From Crocinitomicaceae bacterium (GTDB lineage Bacteria > Bacteroidota > Bacteroidia > Flavobacteriales_D > Crocinitomicaceae), in contig JABURP010000127.1 in assembly GCA_014762645.1 (NCBI GenBank), forward strand, positions 44,379 through 108,378: DNA of 64,000 nt. Reading direction: 5' to 3'. Numbering within the stretch: position 1 is the stretch's first letter; each line of letters begins with the position of its first letter. Below the pieces are notes generated by a model. It ran no database searches and was not told where the DNA came from. It was given only the letters and a program-made list of their open reading frames with translations. A program made the position numbers and the translations under genes. Positions 49,590 through 60,321 of the stretch are shown one piece after another.

Positions 49590-51377
49590 ATGAAGTCATT
49601 TAATAAATTCCTTTTAAGCGCAACATTCCTTGGGTTGGTTATCTCTTGCGGAGGATCAGGTGAGTCGGATGATGAAGAGAATATTGACCCCAATGAATTG
49701 GTAAAAGTTGAAGGTGGTAAATACAAAGGAGGTATTTTAAGGCTCAACTCAATTGAAGATTACACGTCTCTGTTTCCTGTAGGAGGAAATGATGTGTATT
49801 CAACACACATTGCCGGAAATGCATACGAAGGCCTTTTCAGATTTAACCAAAAAACACTTGAAACTGAGCCAAATCTGGCTGAGAGCTTTGATATTGATCA
49901 GTCAAAAACTGTCTATACTTTTAAGATTAGAAAAGGAGTAAAATTTCATGATGATGAGTGTTTTGATGGTGGTGAAGGAAGAGAAGTAACCGCAAGTGAT
50001 TTTAAGTATTGTCTTGACTTCGTTTGTACTGATCACGCATCTAATAAATGGAGCTCGTTATTCTCAGATATTATTAAAGGAGTAGATGATTTCAAAGCAG
50101 GAAAGACAGATGATGTTTCAGGTATAGTTGTGAAAGATAAACACACGCTGGAGATTACTTTGGAAAACCCTTTGGCAGCTTTTACCGATATGTTGGCCTT
50201 ACTTTCAACAGCAGTATACCCGAAAGAAGCAGTTGAACACTACGGTTATGACGGTATGAATGATCATATGGTAGGTACAGGACCTTTCGTTCCGGTTGAA
50301 GTATCTAATGGTACGGTTGTTAAGTTTAAGAGAAATAAAAACTATTGGAGAAAGGATGATTTTGGTAACCAGCTACCATTGCTAAGTGAAGTTCACATTT
50401 CTTTTATTAAAGATAAAAAAGAAGAATTGGATGCCTTTAAAAATGAAGAGCTGGATATGGTTTGGGGATTACCGGTAGAGGAAATTCCAAATATTATGGG
50501 AACGCTTGACGAAGCCAAGGAAGGTAAAAACAGAGAGTTTGAAGTACAATCGGTTAATGCCCTGAATATACAGTACTACGGATTTAAAAACACCAGCGAA
50601 GTATTTGGTGACATCAATGTTAGACGTGCTTTTAATTATGCAATTGATAGAGATTCACTCGTTGAATTTGTACTGGACGGTGAAGGAATTGCTGCACACA
50701 ATGGATTTGTGCCACCAATGACAGGTTATCCGTACGAGTCAGTTAAAGGATTTGAATACAACCCTAAGCGAGCCAAACAACTTATGGCTAAAGCTGGTTA
50801 TGCCGGAGGCAAAGGATTTCCTAAATCAACATTATATATCACTACAAGTGGTGGTGTTAATGTTAAGATTGCCGAATTTGTAAGAGAGCAGCTAAAAGCT
50901 AACCTTGGGGTAGATATTGAAATGGAATCTATGCCAATGTCTGAGCTATATCCAAAAGTTGAATCTCATGAACTAGACTTCTGGCGTTTTGGTTGGATTG
51001 CAGATTATCCTGACCCTGCTACCTTCTTGCATCTTTTCCACAGCACAAACTTTGGAGAAGGAGGGAACTACTTTGATTATACCAGTGAGGAGTTTGATAA
51101 AATGTATGAATCTGCCGTAAAAGAAATTGATCCGGAAAAGAGAAATGCTTTATACGCAAAAGCGGACCAAATCATAATTGATGATGCAGTTGTGATGCCG
51201 TTGATGTTTACCGTAGGTATTCGTTTGATCAATCCTCAGATAAAGAACTTTGATATCAACCAAATGGAATATCGTGACCTCTCAGTTGTTTATATGAAGG
51301 AGAAAGCAAAATCCAAAACACGCGTATACGATAATCTTGGAGAGGAAGAAGAAGGGTATGTTCCTGTAGTAGAATAA
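49590..51377 (+). CDS. ABC transporter substrate-binding lipoprotein (peptide-type, SBP family 5)
   Basis: Lipobox 'LVISCGGSG'; 'YEGLFRFNQKTLETEPNLAESFDIDQSKTVYTFKIRKGVKFHD'; 'VRRAFNYAIDRDSLVE'. Confidence 0.92.
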   Translation: MKSFNKFLLSATFLGLVISCGGSGESDDEENIDPNELVKVEGGKYKGGILRLNSIEDYTSLFPVGGNDVYSTHIAGNAYEGLFRFNQKTLETEPNLAESFDIDQSKTVYTFKIRKGVKFHDDECFDGGEGREVTASDFKYCLDFVCTDHASNKWSSLFSDIIKGVDDFKAGKTDDVSGIVVKDKHTLEITLENPLAAFTDMLALLSTAVYPKEAVEHYGYDGMNDHMVGTGPFVPVEVSNGTVVKFKRNKNYWRKDDFGNQLPLLSEVHISFIKDKKEELDAFKNEELDMVWGLPVEEIPNIMGTLDEAKEGKNREFEVQSVNALNIQYYGFKNTSEVFGDINVRRAFNYAIDRDSLVEFVLDGEGIAAHNGFVPPMTGYPYESVKGFEYNPKRAKQLMAKAGYAGGKGFPKSTLYITTSGGVNVKIAEFVREQLKANLGVDIEMESMPMSELYPKVESHELDFWRFGWIADYPDPATFLHLFHSTNFGEGGNYFDYTSEEFDKMYESAVKEIDPEKRNALYAKADQIIIDDAVVMPLMFTVGIRLINPQIKNFDINQMEYRDLSVVYMKEKAKSKTRVYDNLGEEEEGYVPVVE

Positions 51378-51401
51378 TTCTTCAACTAACCACATAATAT
51401 T

Positions 51402-51434
51402 AAATCCGGGTCTTTTTTAGATCCGGATTTTTTT
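51402..51434. terminator. Bidirectional intrinsic terminator between convergent genes
   Basis: AAATCCGGGTC-loop-GATCCGGATTTTTTT. Confidence 0.7.
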
Positions 51435-52428
51435 ATGCAGAAGGGACCAGTTGTTTCTCAATGATATACTGAGCAATCTGAACCGCATTCGTTGCCGCAC
51501 CTTTTCTCAGGTTATCAGCTACAATCCATAGATTAAGGGTGTTTTCCTGACTTTCGTCCCTGCGTATTCTTCCTACAAAAACATCATTTTTACCCTTTGC
51601 GTAAAGCGGCATTGGATAAGTATTAGTTTCAGGATTATCCTTTAAAGTTACACCTTCAGTATTGTTAAGTATCTGACGTACTTCATTCAGGTCAAAATCT
51701 TCTTCAAATTCAATGTTTACAGCTTCGGAATGTCCACCAGAAACCGGAACCCTAACAGCCGTTGCAGTAACTTGAATATTTGGATCCAGAATTTTTTTGG
51801 TCTCATTCGTGAGTTTCATTTCTTCCTTGGTGTATCCATTCTCAAGAAAGACATCACAATGTGGTAAACAATTCTCTTCAATTGGATATGGATATGCCAT
51901 TTCTCCCTTCTCACCGGATTTCTCATTGCGCATTTGAATGATTGCTTTCATTCCAGTTCCGGATATTGACTGATAGGTAGAAACCACCACACGCTTTATC
52001 TTGTATTTAGCATGTAATGGAGCCAATACCATCACCAATTGAATGGTAGAGCAGTTTGGATTCGCAATAATTTTGTCGTTATCAGTCAGCAAATTTGCGT
52101 TGATCTCTGGTACTATTAGTTGATGATCTGGAGACATTCTCCATGCAGAAGAATTGTCGATAACCGTCGTTCCAACTTCAGCAAATTTTGGAGCCCACTC
52201 TAAAGACGTACTACCACCTGCACTGAAAATTGCTATTTCCGGCTTTCGGTCAATCGCTTCCTGCATCCCAATAATAGAATGACTCTTACCCTTAAATGTT
52301 AGTGTTTTACCTACTGATCGTTCTGATGCAACCAATAGTAACTCAGTAATCTCTAGTTGAAACTCTTCCAACACCTTTAAAATCTCTCCGCCAACCAATC
52401 CGGTGGCTCCGATAATTGCAATTTTCAT
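51433..52428 (-). CDS. asd: Aspartate-semialdehyde dehydrogenase
   Basis: 'MKIAIIGATGLVGGEIL', 'IIANPNCSTIQLVMVLAPL', 'VSTYQSISGTG'; start at 52428 rather than track start 52479. Confidence 0.95.
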   Translation of the reverse strand: MKIAIIGATGLVGGEILKVLEEFQLEITELLLVASERSVGKTLTFKGKSHSIIGMQEAIDRKPEIAIFSAGGSTSLEWAPKFAEVGTTVIDNSSAWRMSPDHQLIVPEINANLLTDNDKIIANPNCSTIQLVMVLAPLHAKYKIKRVVVSTYQSISGTGMKAIIQMRNEKSGEKGEMAYPYPIEENCLPHCDVFLENGYTKEEMKLTNETKKILDPNIQVTATAVRVPVSGGHSEAVNIEFEEDFDLNEVRQILNNTEGVTLKDNPETNTYPMPLYAKGKNDVFVGRIRRDESQENTLNLWIVADNLRKGAATNAVQIAQYIIEKQLVPSA

Positions 52429-52490
52429 ATCAAAATAATAGTTCTGTAGCGCAAAAATACTACATTTAACACTGATCAAGAGCCAGTTTC

Positions 52491-55046
52491 ATGCGATTTT
52501 GTTTAACATTTTTATTATTTGCTGTTAATCCTATTTTATGGGGGCAGTTCTCTGATGATTTTGAAGATGGCGATTTTTCAAACGCTCCAACCTGGACAGG
52601 AAACACAGCAAACTTTATCGTAAATGGCAATAATGAATTGCAACTTAATGCCCCAGCTGTAACGGATACATCTTACCTTTCTGTTCCAACAACAAATATC
52701 TCAAACACCACCTGGGACTTCTATGTGCGAATGGAGTTTAATCCTTCCAGTTCAAATTTTAGCCGTGTGTATCTGGTGTCCGACAATACCGATTTAAAAG
52801 GCTCGCTCAATGGATATTATGTCATGTTAGGAGGAACAACAGACGAAATAAGTTTATACCGACAGGACGGACTGGCAACAACAGAAATTCTTGATGGTCT
52901 GGATGGTGCATTAAACAGTGATCCTTCTATATCCAGAGTAAGGGTAACTCGTGATGGAGCAGGGAATTGGGAACTGTTGAGAGATACAACAGGAGGATAT
53001 AACTTCATCAGTGAAGGAACTGTTTCAGACGCTACACATACAACTAATTCGAATTTTGGTGTTTTTTGCAGATATACCTCCACGCGTTCAACGGATTTTT
53101 ACTTTGATAATTTGGGAGATCCATATATCGATAGTGTGATACCAACGATAGATACAGTCATAGTTATCTCTTCCACTGAACTGGATGTACAGTTTTCTGA
53201 AGCCATGGATCAGGGAACTGCTGAAACAACAACCAATTACAGTCTGGATCAGGGAATTGGTTCGCCAGTAAGTACCCTTCAGGATGCAGGAGATCCTGCT
53301 TTAATCCACCTGACTTTTGGAACTCCTTTTGTCAGTGGCACCAATTATATACTCACCGTAAGTAATGTTGAAGATCTTGGAGGAAATGCTGTAAATAATC
53401 CCACAACTTATCCGTTTGATTATTTTGTTCCTGACGTGCCATTGCCTGGTGAGTTATTGATAACGGAATTTATGGCGGATCCTACACCTTCTGTTGGATT
53501 ACCTGAAGTAGAATATATTGAACTATTTAATCCCACAACTAAGTTCTTTGACCTGTCAGGTTGGACATTATCTGATGGTAGTTCAACCGGGGTGTTGAAT
53601 TCATACATAATTGGTCCGTTACAATATGTATTAATTTGCAATACAGGTGATTGCGGACAGTTTTTTGTGACCAACTTTACGGAAACCAGCTTGCCTTCTC
53701 TCAATAATTCGGCAGACAATATTGTGCTGAAATATATCGACGGAACCACCATTGATTCATTGAGTTTTGATCTGAGTTGGTATAACGACCCGTCAAAAGA
53801 GGATGGAGGATGGTCCATTGAAAAGAAATATTATACGGCACCTTGTCAGGTAGCGACAAACTGGGCCGCCTCAACTGATCCACTGGGCGGCACACCGGCT
53901 ACACAAAATTCGGTCTATACCAATCAACCGGATAATGTCCCTCCGGCTATTTCAAATTATACCGTTAACGGAGATAGTAATGTGGTCGTCGTTTTTAATG
54001 AAGTACTAGATACTTCGTATACCGCAATTGTTGGCATTTCTCCTTCCGTTTCTTCTTTGAGTTGGAATTATAATTCGCTCATGGAATTGAATATTGATAT
54101 CCAGACATTAGCCGTCAATCAGATTTATGAAATTACGATTTCAGGAGCTACGGATTGTTCGGCTAATCCTATGAACACATCTCTCATTGATGTGGGAATT
54201 CCGGACACTATAGTTCAGGGAGACATAATACTCAATGAGGTTATGTTCAATCCTTTAACCGGTGGATCGGATTATGTGGAGGTGTATAATCACTCTGATA
54301 AAATACTCGATTTACAGGAGGTGTTTTTAGCCAACTGGGATGATTCTATTGCCAATTACAAATCGTTGATTACTGAGCAATATCTTTTCCTTCCTGGGGA
54401 GTATGTCTTGATTACTGAGGATACGAATGATATTATCAATGATTTCACCATTTACGGAGTAGGAACATTTATTGAGGCTGATTTACCAACTTATCCGAAC
54501 GATTCAGGCACGGTTTATTTATTGTCCAAGGATTCGCTATTGTTGGATTATTTCCATTATGACGAAGATTATCACTTTGATCTGATTTCTGACGAAGACG
54601 GTAAATCACTGGAACGTTTATCTTTTGATGGCGCTATGAATGATCCGGATATCTGGCATACCGCGGCTGAATATGTGGAGTGGGGAACGCCGGGTTATGA
54701 AAATTCGCAGCAACTGAACCCGGAAATTGATGGGGAAGTGAGTATTGATCCCAAAATATTCTCACCGGACAATGATGGGTATCAGGATGTCATAAGCATT
54801 AACGTGGCTCTGACAAGTACTGATAATGTAGTGGATGTAGAGATATTTGATAATCGTGGACGGCTTATCCGTCTTTTAAAGGATAATTATTTTGTAGGAA
54901 ATGAAGCCACATTTACCTGGGACGGCATCAATGATGAAGGGGAGAAAGCAACTATAGGAACGTACATCATACTTGTATCCGTAGTGGATGAAAATGGAAA
55001 TCAGCAGCAATATAAGTTGGTAGCCGTATTAGCAGGGAAATTATAA
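52491..55046 (+). CDS. Secreted lamin-tail-domain protein with FlgD-Ig-like C-terminus
   Basis: Two LTD-like regions ('LLITEFMADPTPSVGLPEVEYIELFNPT', 'IILNEVMFNPLTGGSDYVEVYNHS'); C-terminal 'IFSPDNDGYQDVISINVAL...FTWDGINDEGEKATIGTYIILVSVVDENG'. Confidence 0.85.
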   Translation: MRFCLTFLLFAVNPILWGQFSDDFEDGDFSNAPTWTGNTANFIVNGNNELQLNAPAVTDTSYLSVPTTNISNTTWDFYVRMEFNPSSSNFSRVYLVSDNTDLKGSLNGYYVMLGGTTDEISLYRQDGLATTEILDGLDGALNSDPSISRVRVTRDGAGNWELLRDTTGGYNFISEGTVSDATHTTNSNFGVFCRYTSTRSTDFYFDNLGDPYIDSVIPTIDTVIVISSTELDVQFSEAMDQGTAETTTNYSLDQGIGSPVSTLQDAGDPALIHLTFGTPFVSGTNYILTVSNVEDLGGNAVNNPTTYPFDYFVPDVPLPGELLITEFMADPTPSVGLPEVEYIELFNPTTKFFDLSGWTLSDGSSTGVLNSYIIGPLQYVLICNTGDCGQFFVTNFTETSLPSLNNSADNIVLKYIDGTTIDSLSFDLSWYNDPSKEDGGWSIEKKYYTAPCQVATNWAASTDPLGGTPATQNSVYTNQPDNVPPAISNYTVNGDSNVVVVFNEVLDTSYTAIVGISPSVSSLSWNYNSLMELNIDIQTLAVNQIYEITISGATDCSANPMNTSLIDVGIPDTIVQGDIILNEVMFNPLTGGSDYVEVYNHSDKILDLQEVFLANWDDSIANYKSLITEQYLFLPGEYVLITEDTNDIINDFTIYGVGTFIEADLPTYPNDSGTVYLLSKDSLLLDYFHYDEDYHFDLISDEDGKSLERLSFDGAMNDPDIWHTAAEYVEWGTPGYENSQQLNPEIDGEVSIDPKIFSPDNDGYQDVISINVALTSTDNVVDVEIFDNRGRLIRLLKDNYFVGNEATFTWDGINDEGEKATIGTYIILVSVVDENGNQQQYKLVAVLAGKL

Positions 55047-57386
55047 GTCTCCTTTAACATTTATTTGACCCCAACAATCGTGGCTATCGTACTCCTGGTG
55101 TTGAATTGGACCACTATAATTTGGGTCATTTGCTGAATCATTATCAACCACTGTCCATTTCTCACCTTTTTTGCAATAATGGTCCATATATACCACTTTA
55201 GGGTGTTGCTTGTCGTTGGTCGTTTTATCATAACGCATAAAACAAGATAGCACCCCTGATTCACGACTTTTGTTAGTATCATCATCCAATTCAAAATCAA
55301 AATGCTCGCGGATGCCTAAGCCGTGTCCCACCTCATGAATTACCGTATTCTCCATTAGTTTTTCGAGAATTATTGCTTTATTTTCCTCACTTACATCAAG
55401 ATTTTTTACGTATTTGTGAATCCCGCTAGGGGAAATATTAATTACGTACCTGCACCTTAAGGGGTGATCAGGTCGTTTATAGTTGCTGCATACCGACTGC
55501 TGTAGGGTGAATGTGCGATTTATTTCATCATTCTCAAAAAATATCTTGCCCAGGCTATTCGCAATCCCTTGTTCATTGTCGTCAGACCAGCTCTTGACGT
55601 ACATGGCGTATTGTTTTCTAAAATAATGCTTTTCCGAGGTGTTGTAGTTGATCCAGCGGTGTTCAAATGAAGTTGGTTCCGCAGGAGTGAATTTCTTCAT
55701 GTTTTTTGGAGAAATGCAATGCCAATTTAATTCTGCTGGGTTTTGTGAGGTATAATATTTTTTGAAAAGACCATCCTGATCATATACGAACACATCTTTA
55801 TGTCTGGGATCCATTCTAAAATGATGATCTTTTGTTAGAAGAACATTCTTACCGTTTTGAAGGGTGTGAGATATAGCTTTAAACCCTCTGTATTCCTCAT
55901 ACAACGTAAATCCATCCCCCGGTGAGTCCTGACCTTCCGGAAAAGGATCTTCGTCCCATTCATCCGGATAACCTTTTTCAAGCACGCCTACTAGCTTTTC
56001 CCATTCGTCGGCAATGAAATTTTGATTATCATCAAATGGTACATCCACCCTCGTCCTGTTTTCATCATCCTTGTTTTTAGCAGGATACCATACGCCATCA
56101 ACCTTAATTTCTGCAGTGACGTCACCATACGCCCCGTAGTCATGTGATAACAGGAGTAATTCTTCTTCAGATGAACTCACGGATTTCTTGGTTGCAATAA
56201 CACGTGAACCGTCCTGTGTGATGACGAATCCCTGATTTTTCATTTCAGGATGAATTTCAAGATCAGGTTTTTCAGAATCTTTAACCTCGTCATTTAAACA
56301 TTCTCCCGGCTCTGCAGAGATATCTGCCAGGGTAAAGCGAATTTCTGATGGCGTTACATTTTCCCAACTGAGTTTAACACCAACACTTTTATCCGGTTCA
56401 GGAATCCAGGTTTTATCATCAATTTCAAGCGTTGCTTCTGGTAACTCCATATCTGAAGGGTAGAAGATCCAGGACACCTGAACAGGGATATTTTTCTTAC
56501 TATAAATACCATCTTTTTCTTCCATGACACATATTGTATCTATAACGCTTGATCCCATCAATACTAACCCTTCTTGGGGTAGTTGTAACCGGGTAAGACG
56601 AATTTCACCGGGTTTTTCAGATAAGAAATTATCCGGAAATTCCGATTTCATTTCATCCACGTTTTCATACGTATGCCCTGTTTTTTCGCAATTATTGGGA
56701 TTATATACCGCTCTGTGTTTGAATTCTGCTCCCTCCGGAATAGAAGAGGACGACATAAATCCATAGACATTATCTTTTGTGTTGACAGAGATCATTATGG
56801 TGCCAATATTTGCTTTATGGCTGGAAGTCCAATCCTCACGGAGGTTTACTTCACAGCAATTGGCACAACCCTCTATGGAATTCACCCAGGATTCGTTTTT
56901 TTTGGCTTTAATTTCTGTTACTGTTTTTGCAGATGATTCCGGAAGCATGGTTGGGTCCGCAGTCCACATTTTATAGCTGTCCATGGAAACTTTCATTTGC
57001 TCCATCATCTCGGTAGGATCAACTGTACCATTCTGAAGGTCCTCCATGTTTACACCATAAGGATTATTTGTTTGACTCGCTGTGGTATTGAGTGGATCCA
57101 TCATTTGTTTTTGACCCTCATCCGTAACAAAATCCAGCTCCTGTTCAAAATGTACGTTCTTAGTAATGCGATAGTCATCCTGAGAACCACTATTCATACC
57201 AACATAGGAAACGGTCACTTCTCCTTTCCAGGAAGCAACATTTAAAAAACGTTGACTTTTTTCATTGTCTTCTGTGGTTATTGGGGGTGTCTTATTTTCT
57301 TTCGGATGCTCATTATTTTCCGGTATACTGAAAGCCAAAAAAAATGAACTGATAAGAAGTAGAAGGATGAGTTTGTTCTTTTTCAT
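55041..57386 (-). CDS. Large secreted protein with metzincin-type zinc-binding motif
   Basis: Signal peptide; 'TVIHEVGHGLGIREHFDF' = HExxHxxGxxxH near the C-terminus. Confidence 0.75.
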   Translation of the reverse strand: MKKNKLILLLLISSFFLAFSIPENNEHPKENKTPPITTEDNEKSQRFLNVASWKGEVTVSYVGMNSGSQDDYRITKNVHFEQELDFVTDEGQKQMMDPLNTTASQTNNPYGVNMEDLQNGTVDPTEMMEQMKVSMDSYKMWTADPTMLPESSAKTVTEIKAKKNESWVNSIEGCANCCEVNLREDWTSSHKANIGTIMISVNTKDNVYGFMSSSSIPEGAEFKHRAVYNPNNCEKTGHTYENVDEMKSEFPDNFLSEKPGEIRLTRLQLPQEGLVLMGSSVIDTICVMEEKDGIYSKKNIPVQVSWIFYPSDMELPEATLEIDDKTWIPEPDKSVGVKLSWENVTPSEIRFTLADISAEPGECLNDEVKDSEKPDLEIHPEMKNQGFVITQDGSRVIATKKSVSSSEEELLLLSHDYGAYGDVTAEIKVDGVWYPAKNKDDENRTRVDVPFDDNQNFIADEWEKLVGVLEKGYPDEWDEDPFPEGQDSPGDGFTLYEEYRGFKAISHTLQNGKNVLLTKDHHFRMDPRHKDVFVYDQDGLFKKYYTSQNPAELNWHCISPKNMKKFTPAEPTSFEHRWINYNTSEKHYFRKQYAMYVKSWSDDNEQGIANSLGKIFFENDEINRTFTLQQSVCSNYKRPDHPLRCRYVINISPSGIHKYVKNLDVSEENKAIILEKLMENTVIHEVGHGLGIREHFDFELDDDTNKSRESGVLSCFMRYDKTTNDKQHPKVVYMDHYCKKGEKWTVVDNDSANDPNYSGPIQHQEYDSHDCWGQINVKGDL

Positions 57387-57596
57387 GATTGTAAGGGAAT
57401 TAGGTAAAGTACCAAGTTAAAGTATTTATGCGTACATTCAAAAACAAATACAACTCACTGGTAAGCAGCCAATCATGACCTTTATTTTCAATCGACTTTA
57501 GTGGTTATTATCATGGTGATTAGTGATAAAAATCGTATATTATCGGAAAAGGTTGAAGTATTTTTAGAACCTCAAAAACTAAGAAAAAACTAAATA

Positions 57597-57986
57597 ATGG
57601 ATAGTAAACAAAGTTTATATTATGCGTTGGGGATTTTTGCCTATGGTATAGCAAAAGCAGATGGTAAAATCCAACATGAAGAAAAAGAAGAACTACATAA
57701 GATAGTACAGGAAGAAACCGATCACAACATGGACTTCCAGTATGTAGAGATCATTTTCAACATCTTACAAAAAGATAAAGCTGGTTTTGATGACATCCAC
57801 AAATGGGCGCTGGATGCTTTGGAAAAAGGGAAGTACCACCTGACCTCTGATATAAAAGATCAATTCATTAATGTAATGAAGCGGGTAGCAGATGCTTTCC
57901 CTCCAAAAACAGATGAAGAGCACGAATTGATCAATACATTTATTCAGGAAATTCGTGATTTCAAAGTGAACATGACCATAGATTAG
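57597..57986 (+). CDS. TerB-like domain protein
   Basis: 'GIFAYGIAKADGKIQHEEKEELHKIV' resembles the TerB/DjlA N-terminal fold. Confidence 0.6.
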   Translation: MDSKQSLYYALGIFAYGIAKADGKIQHEEKEELHKIVQEETDHNMDFQYVEIIFNILQKDKAGFDDIHKWALDALEKGKYHLTSDIKDQFINVMKRVADAFPPKTDEEHELINTFIQEIRDFKVNMTID

Positions 57987-58882
57987 AGAATGTCGTCCAG
58001 AACTTCCTGGTTGTCTTCCTTTTTAGGTTCTTTTATATAGGTAGTATTGTCCGGTTGACCTAAAATTCGGGCTTTGCCACCTATCGTGAATATTCCTATA
58101 AACGAAACAATCAAAAGGGCAATGATATTCTTAATGGTCTTATCTTCAAACAAAACGGCAAATAACCCTGAAATGATCTGACTGAGAATATTTCCGAATT
58201 CGATTAAAATATTTACACACGCCATTAACAGAATCATCCCTGCCAGGACATTGAGAATTTTACCCCTTGCAGAAAAATCAAATTTGTTTGATCCTAATTG
58301 AACACATAAGGAAGCAAAAAAGTAAGGCAGGAGCGTAAAAATTGAATGCAATACTCCATCCACCCACATTTTCATGACTGATTTTGGAGCCATGTAGTCA
58401 TAGCTAATCCAGGAAGTATCGTATATATAGTAGTAAAAGTTGGTAATCGTGTCAGGAAGAATTAAGGTGAACAGCAGAATGATCCCAAAACTAATAGATA
58501 GATTAATTAATACTTGTCCATTTACATTATTCAGAAGACCTTTAAGAGATATGTTTTTGCTGGTGTCTTCTTTTGAAATCATTAGGGCAAACAGGGCTAT
58601 TCCTAAAATAAAAAACGACCGTCCGGAACCTGAATAATTGGCATATTCCACGTACTCCATCCATTTAATTTCAGTACCAGATAATAACCCTGATTTATCA
58701 AAAATTGCCAGAACATTTTCCCATATCATTCCAATAAAAACGGCCCCGATTACCAGTATCGCTGAGTAAGTAAAGTAAACTCCAAAATTGCCAAAATTGA
58801 AGTGCCTAAAAAATGCCGTAAAAGCCTTGAAGTTATAATCAAGTGTACTAAAAAATGAATTATTGTTGCTGGGTTCAGACAT
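57983..58882 (-). CDS. Integral membrane protein, unknown function
   Basis: Several predicted TM helices; downstream of pyk on the same strand. Confidence 0.7.
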   Translation of the reverse strand: MSEPSNNNSFFSTLDYNFKAFTAFFRHFNFGNFGVYFTYSAILVIGAVFIGMIWENVLAIFDKSGLLSGTEIKWMEYVEYANYSGSGRSFFILGIALFALMISKEDTSKNISLKGLLNNVNGQVLINLSISFGIILLFTLILPDTITNFYYYIYDTSWISYDYMAPKSVMKMWVDGVLHSIFTLLPYFFASLCVQLGSNKFDFSARGKILNVLAGMILLMACVNILIEFGNILSQIISGLFAVLFEDKTIKNIIALLIVSFIGIFTIGGKARILGQPDNTTYIKEPKKEDNQEVLDDIL

Positions 58883-58888
58883 TGAATT

Positions 58889-60304
58889 TTATACGTAGCT
58901 CAATTTAAGCATATTTGATTGACCACGCTCTTCCATTGGAATCGACGCAATATTAATAACAAGGTCACCTTTTTTTACAAGACCTTTTTTCTCAAGTATG
59001 GATTTACAGTCCTTTATCGTATGATCTGTTGAAACCATTTTGTCGTAGTAGAACCCCTCAACACCCCAAACCAGGTTAAGTTGCGCAAGAATTTGTCTGT
59101 TTTCTGTAAAAACAAATGTGTTTGCTTTTGGTCGTTGGGAGGATATCTTATAGGCGGTATAACCTGAAAATGTCATGGTAATAATTCCGGTTGCTTCCAC
59201 TCGTTGAGCTAAACGTGCGGCATTAAAGCAGACAGAATCAGTAATAAATCGTTCCTGGTTTTTTTCCGGCACTTCTTCCTGGTGATAAATGATATCATTG
59301 GTTTCTACTTCTTCAATGATTTTATTCATGGCTTTAATCACTTCTACCGGATGATCTCCAATGGAGGTTTCGCCTGATAACATTACAGCATCAGTTCCAT
59401 CCATTACGGCGTTTGCCACATCATTTACTTCTGCCCTTGTAGGCCGGAAGTTCTTGATCATGCTTTCCATCATCTGAGTTGCAACTATGGTCGGTTTGGC
59501 ATGTAGCAAACACTGCTTAATGATCATTTTCTGTAAGTTGGGTACCTTTTCCATTGGTACTTCCACTCCCAGATCTCCCCGGGCTACCATCATGGCGTCT
59601 GCCTCTAGAACAATGTCTTCAATTTCCCAAATTGCTTCGGGTTTCTCAATCTTCGCAACCACCTTTGCATGCTTTTTCCGTGCTGAAATAATTGATTTTA
59701 ACTCAATAATATCCCGCGCAGAACGAACAAAAGATAATCCCACCCAATCAACATCATGGTCCAGGGCAAATTCAAGATCCTCTCTGTCTTTCTTTGTTAA
59801 TGAAGGTAGGGAAATAGAAGTGTTAGGTAGATTCACCCCTTTTTTTGAGCTCAAAATTCCACCGTGTAATACAACAGTTTTTACCTCCTTTTTCTTATCG
59901 GTAGATAAAACCTTAAGCTGAAACTTTCCATCATCTACCAACAACAGATCACCTACTGCTACATCTTTTGGGAAGGTCTCATAACTCAGGTATAGCTTTT
60001 CTTTCGTTCCGAGGCATTTTTCTGTGGTGATGACAATTTCATCTCCGTCTTCGAGTAAAATTCCATTGTTTTCAACCTCACCAATTCTAATTTTTGGCCC
60101 TTGTAAATCTGCCAAAACAGCTACGTTCAAACCAAGTTCTTCATTGATCTCTCTCACTGTAGTTATCACATCTGCATGATCCTCATAACTCCCATGTGAA
60201 AAATTGATCCGGCATACATTAACACCTTCTTTGATCATTTCTCTCAATGTCTCTTTTGAACTGGAAGCTGGCCCTATCGTCGCTACAATCTTTGTCTTCT
60301 TCAT
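58889..60304 (-). CDS. pyk: Pyruvate kinase
   Basis: 'KIVATIGPASSSKETL', 'CRINFSHGSYEDH', 'MVARGDLGVEVP', 'DVANAVMDGTDAVMLSGETSIGDHP'. Confidence 0.97.
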   Translation of the reverse strand: MKKTKIVATIGPASSSKETLREMIKEGVNVCRINFSHGSYEDHADVITTVREINEELGLNVAVLADLQGPKIRIGEVENNGILLEDGDEIVITTEKCLGTKEKLYLSYETFPKDVAVGDLLLVDDGKFQLKVLSTDKKKEVKTVVLHGGILSSKKGVNLPNTSISLPSLTKKDREDLEFALDHDVDWVGLSFVRSARDIIELKSIISARKKHAKVVAKIEKPEAIWEIEDIVLEADAMMVARGDLGVEVPMEKVPNLQKMIIKQCLLHAKPTIVATQMMESMIKNFRPTRAEVNDVANAVMDGTDAVMLSGETSIGDHPVEVIKAMNKIIEEVETNDIIYHQEEVPEKNQERFITDSVCFNAARLAQRVEATGIITMTFSGYTAYKISSQRPKANTFVFTENRQILAQLNLVWGVEGFYYDKMVSTDHTIKDCKSILEKKGLVKKGDLVINIASIPMEERGQSNMLKLSYV

Positions 60305-60321
60305 GTGTTTGTCTTCTTAAC

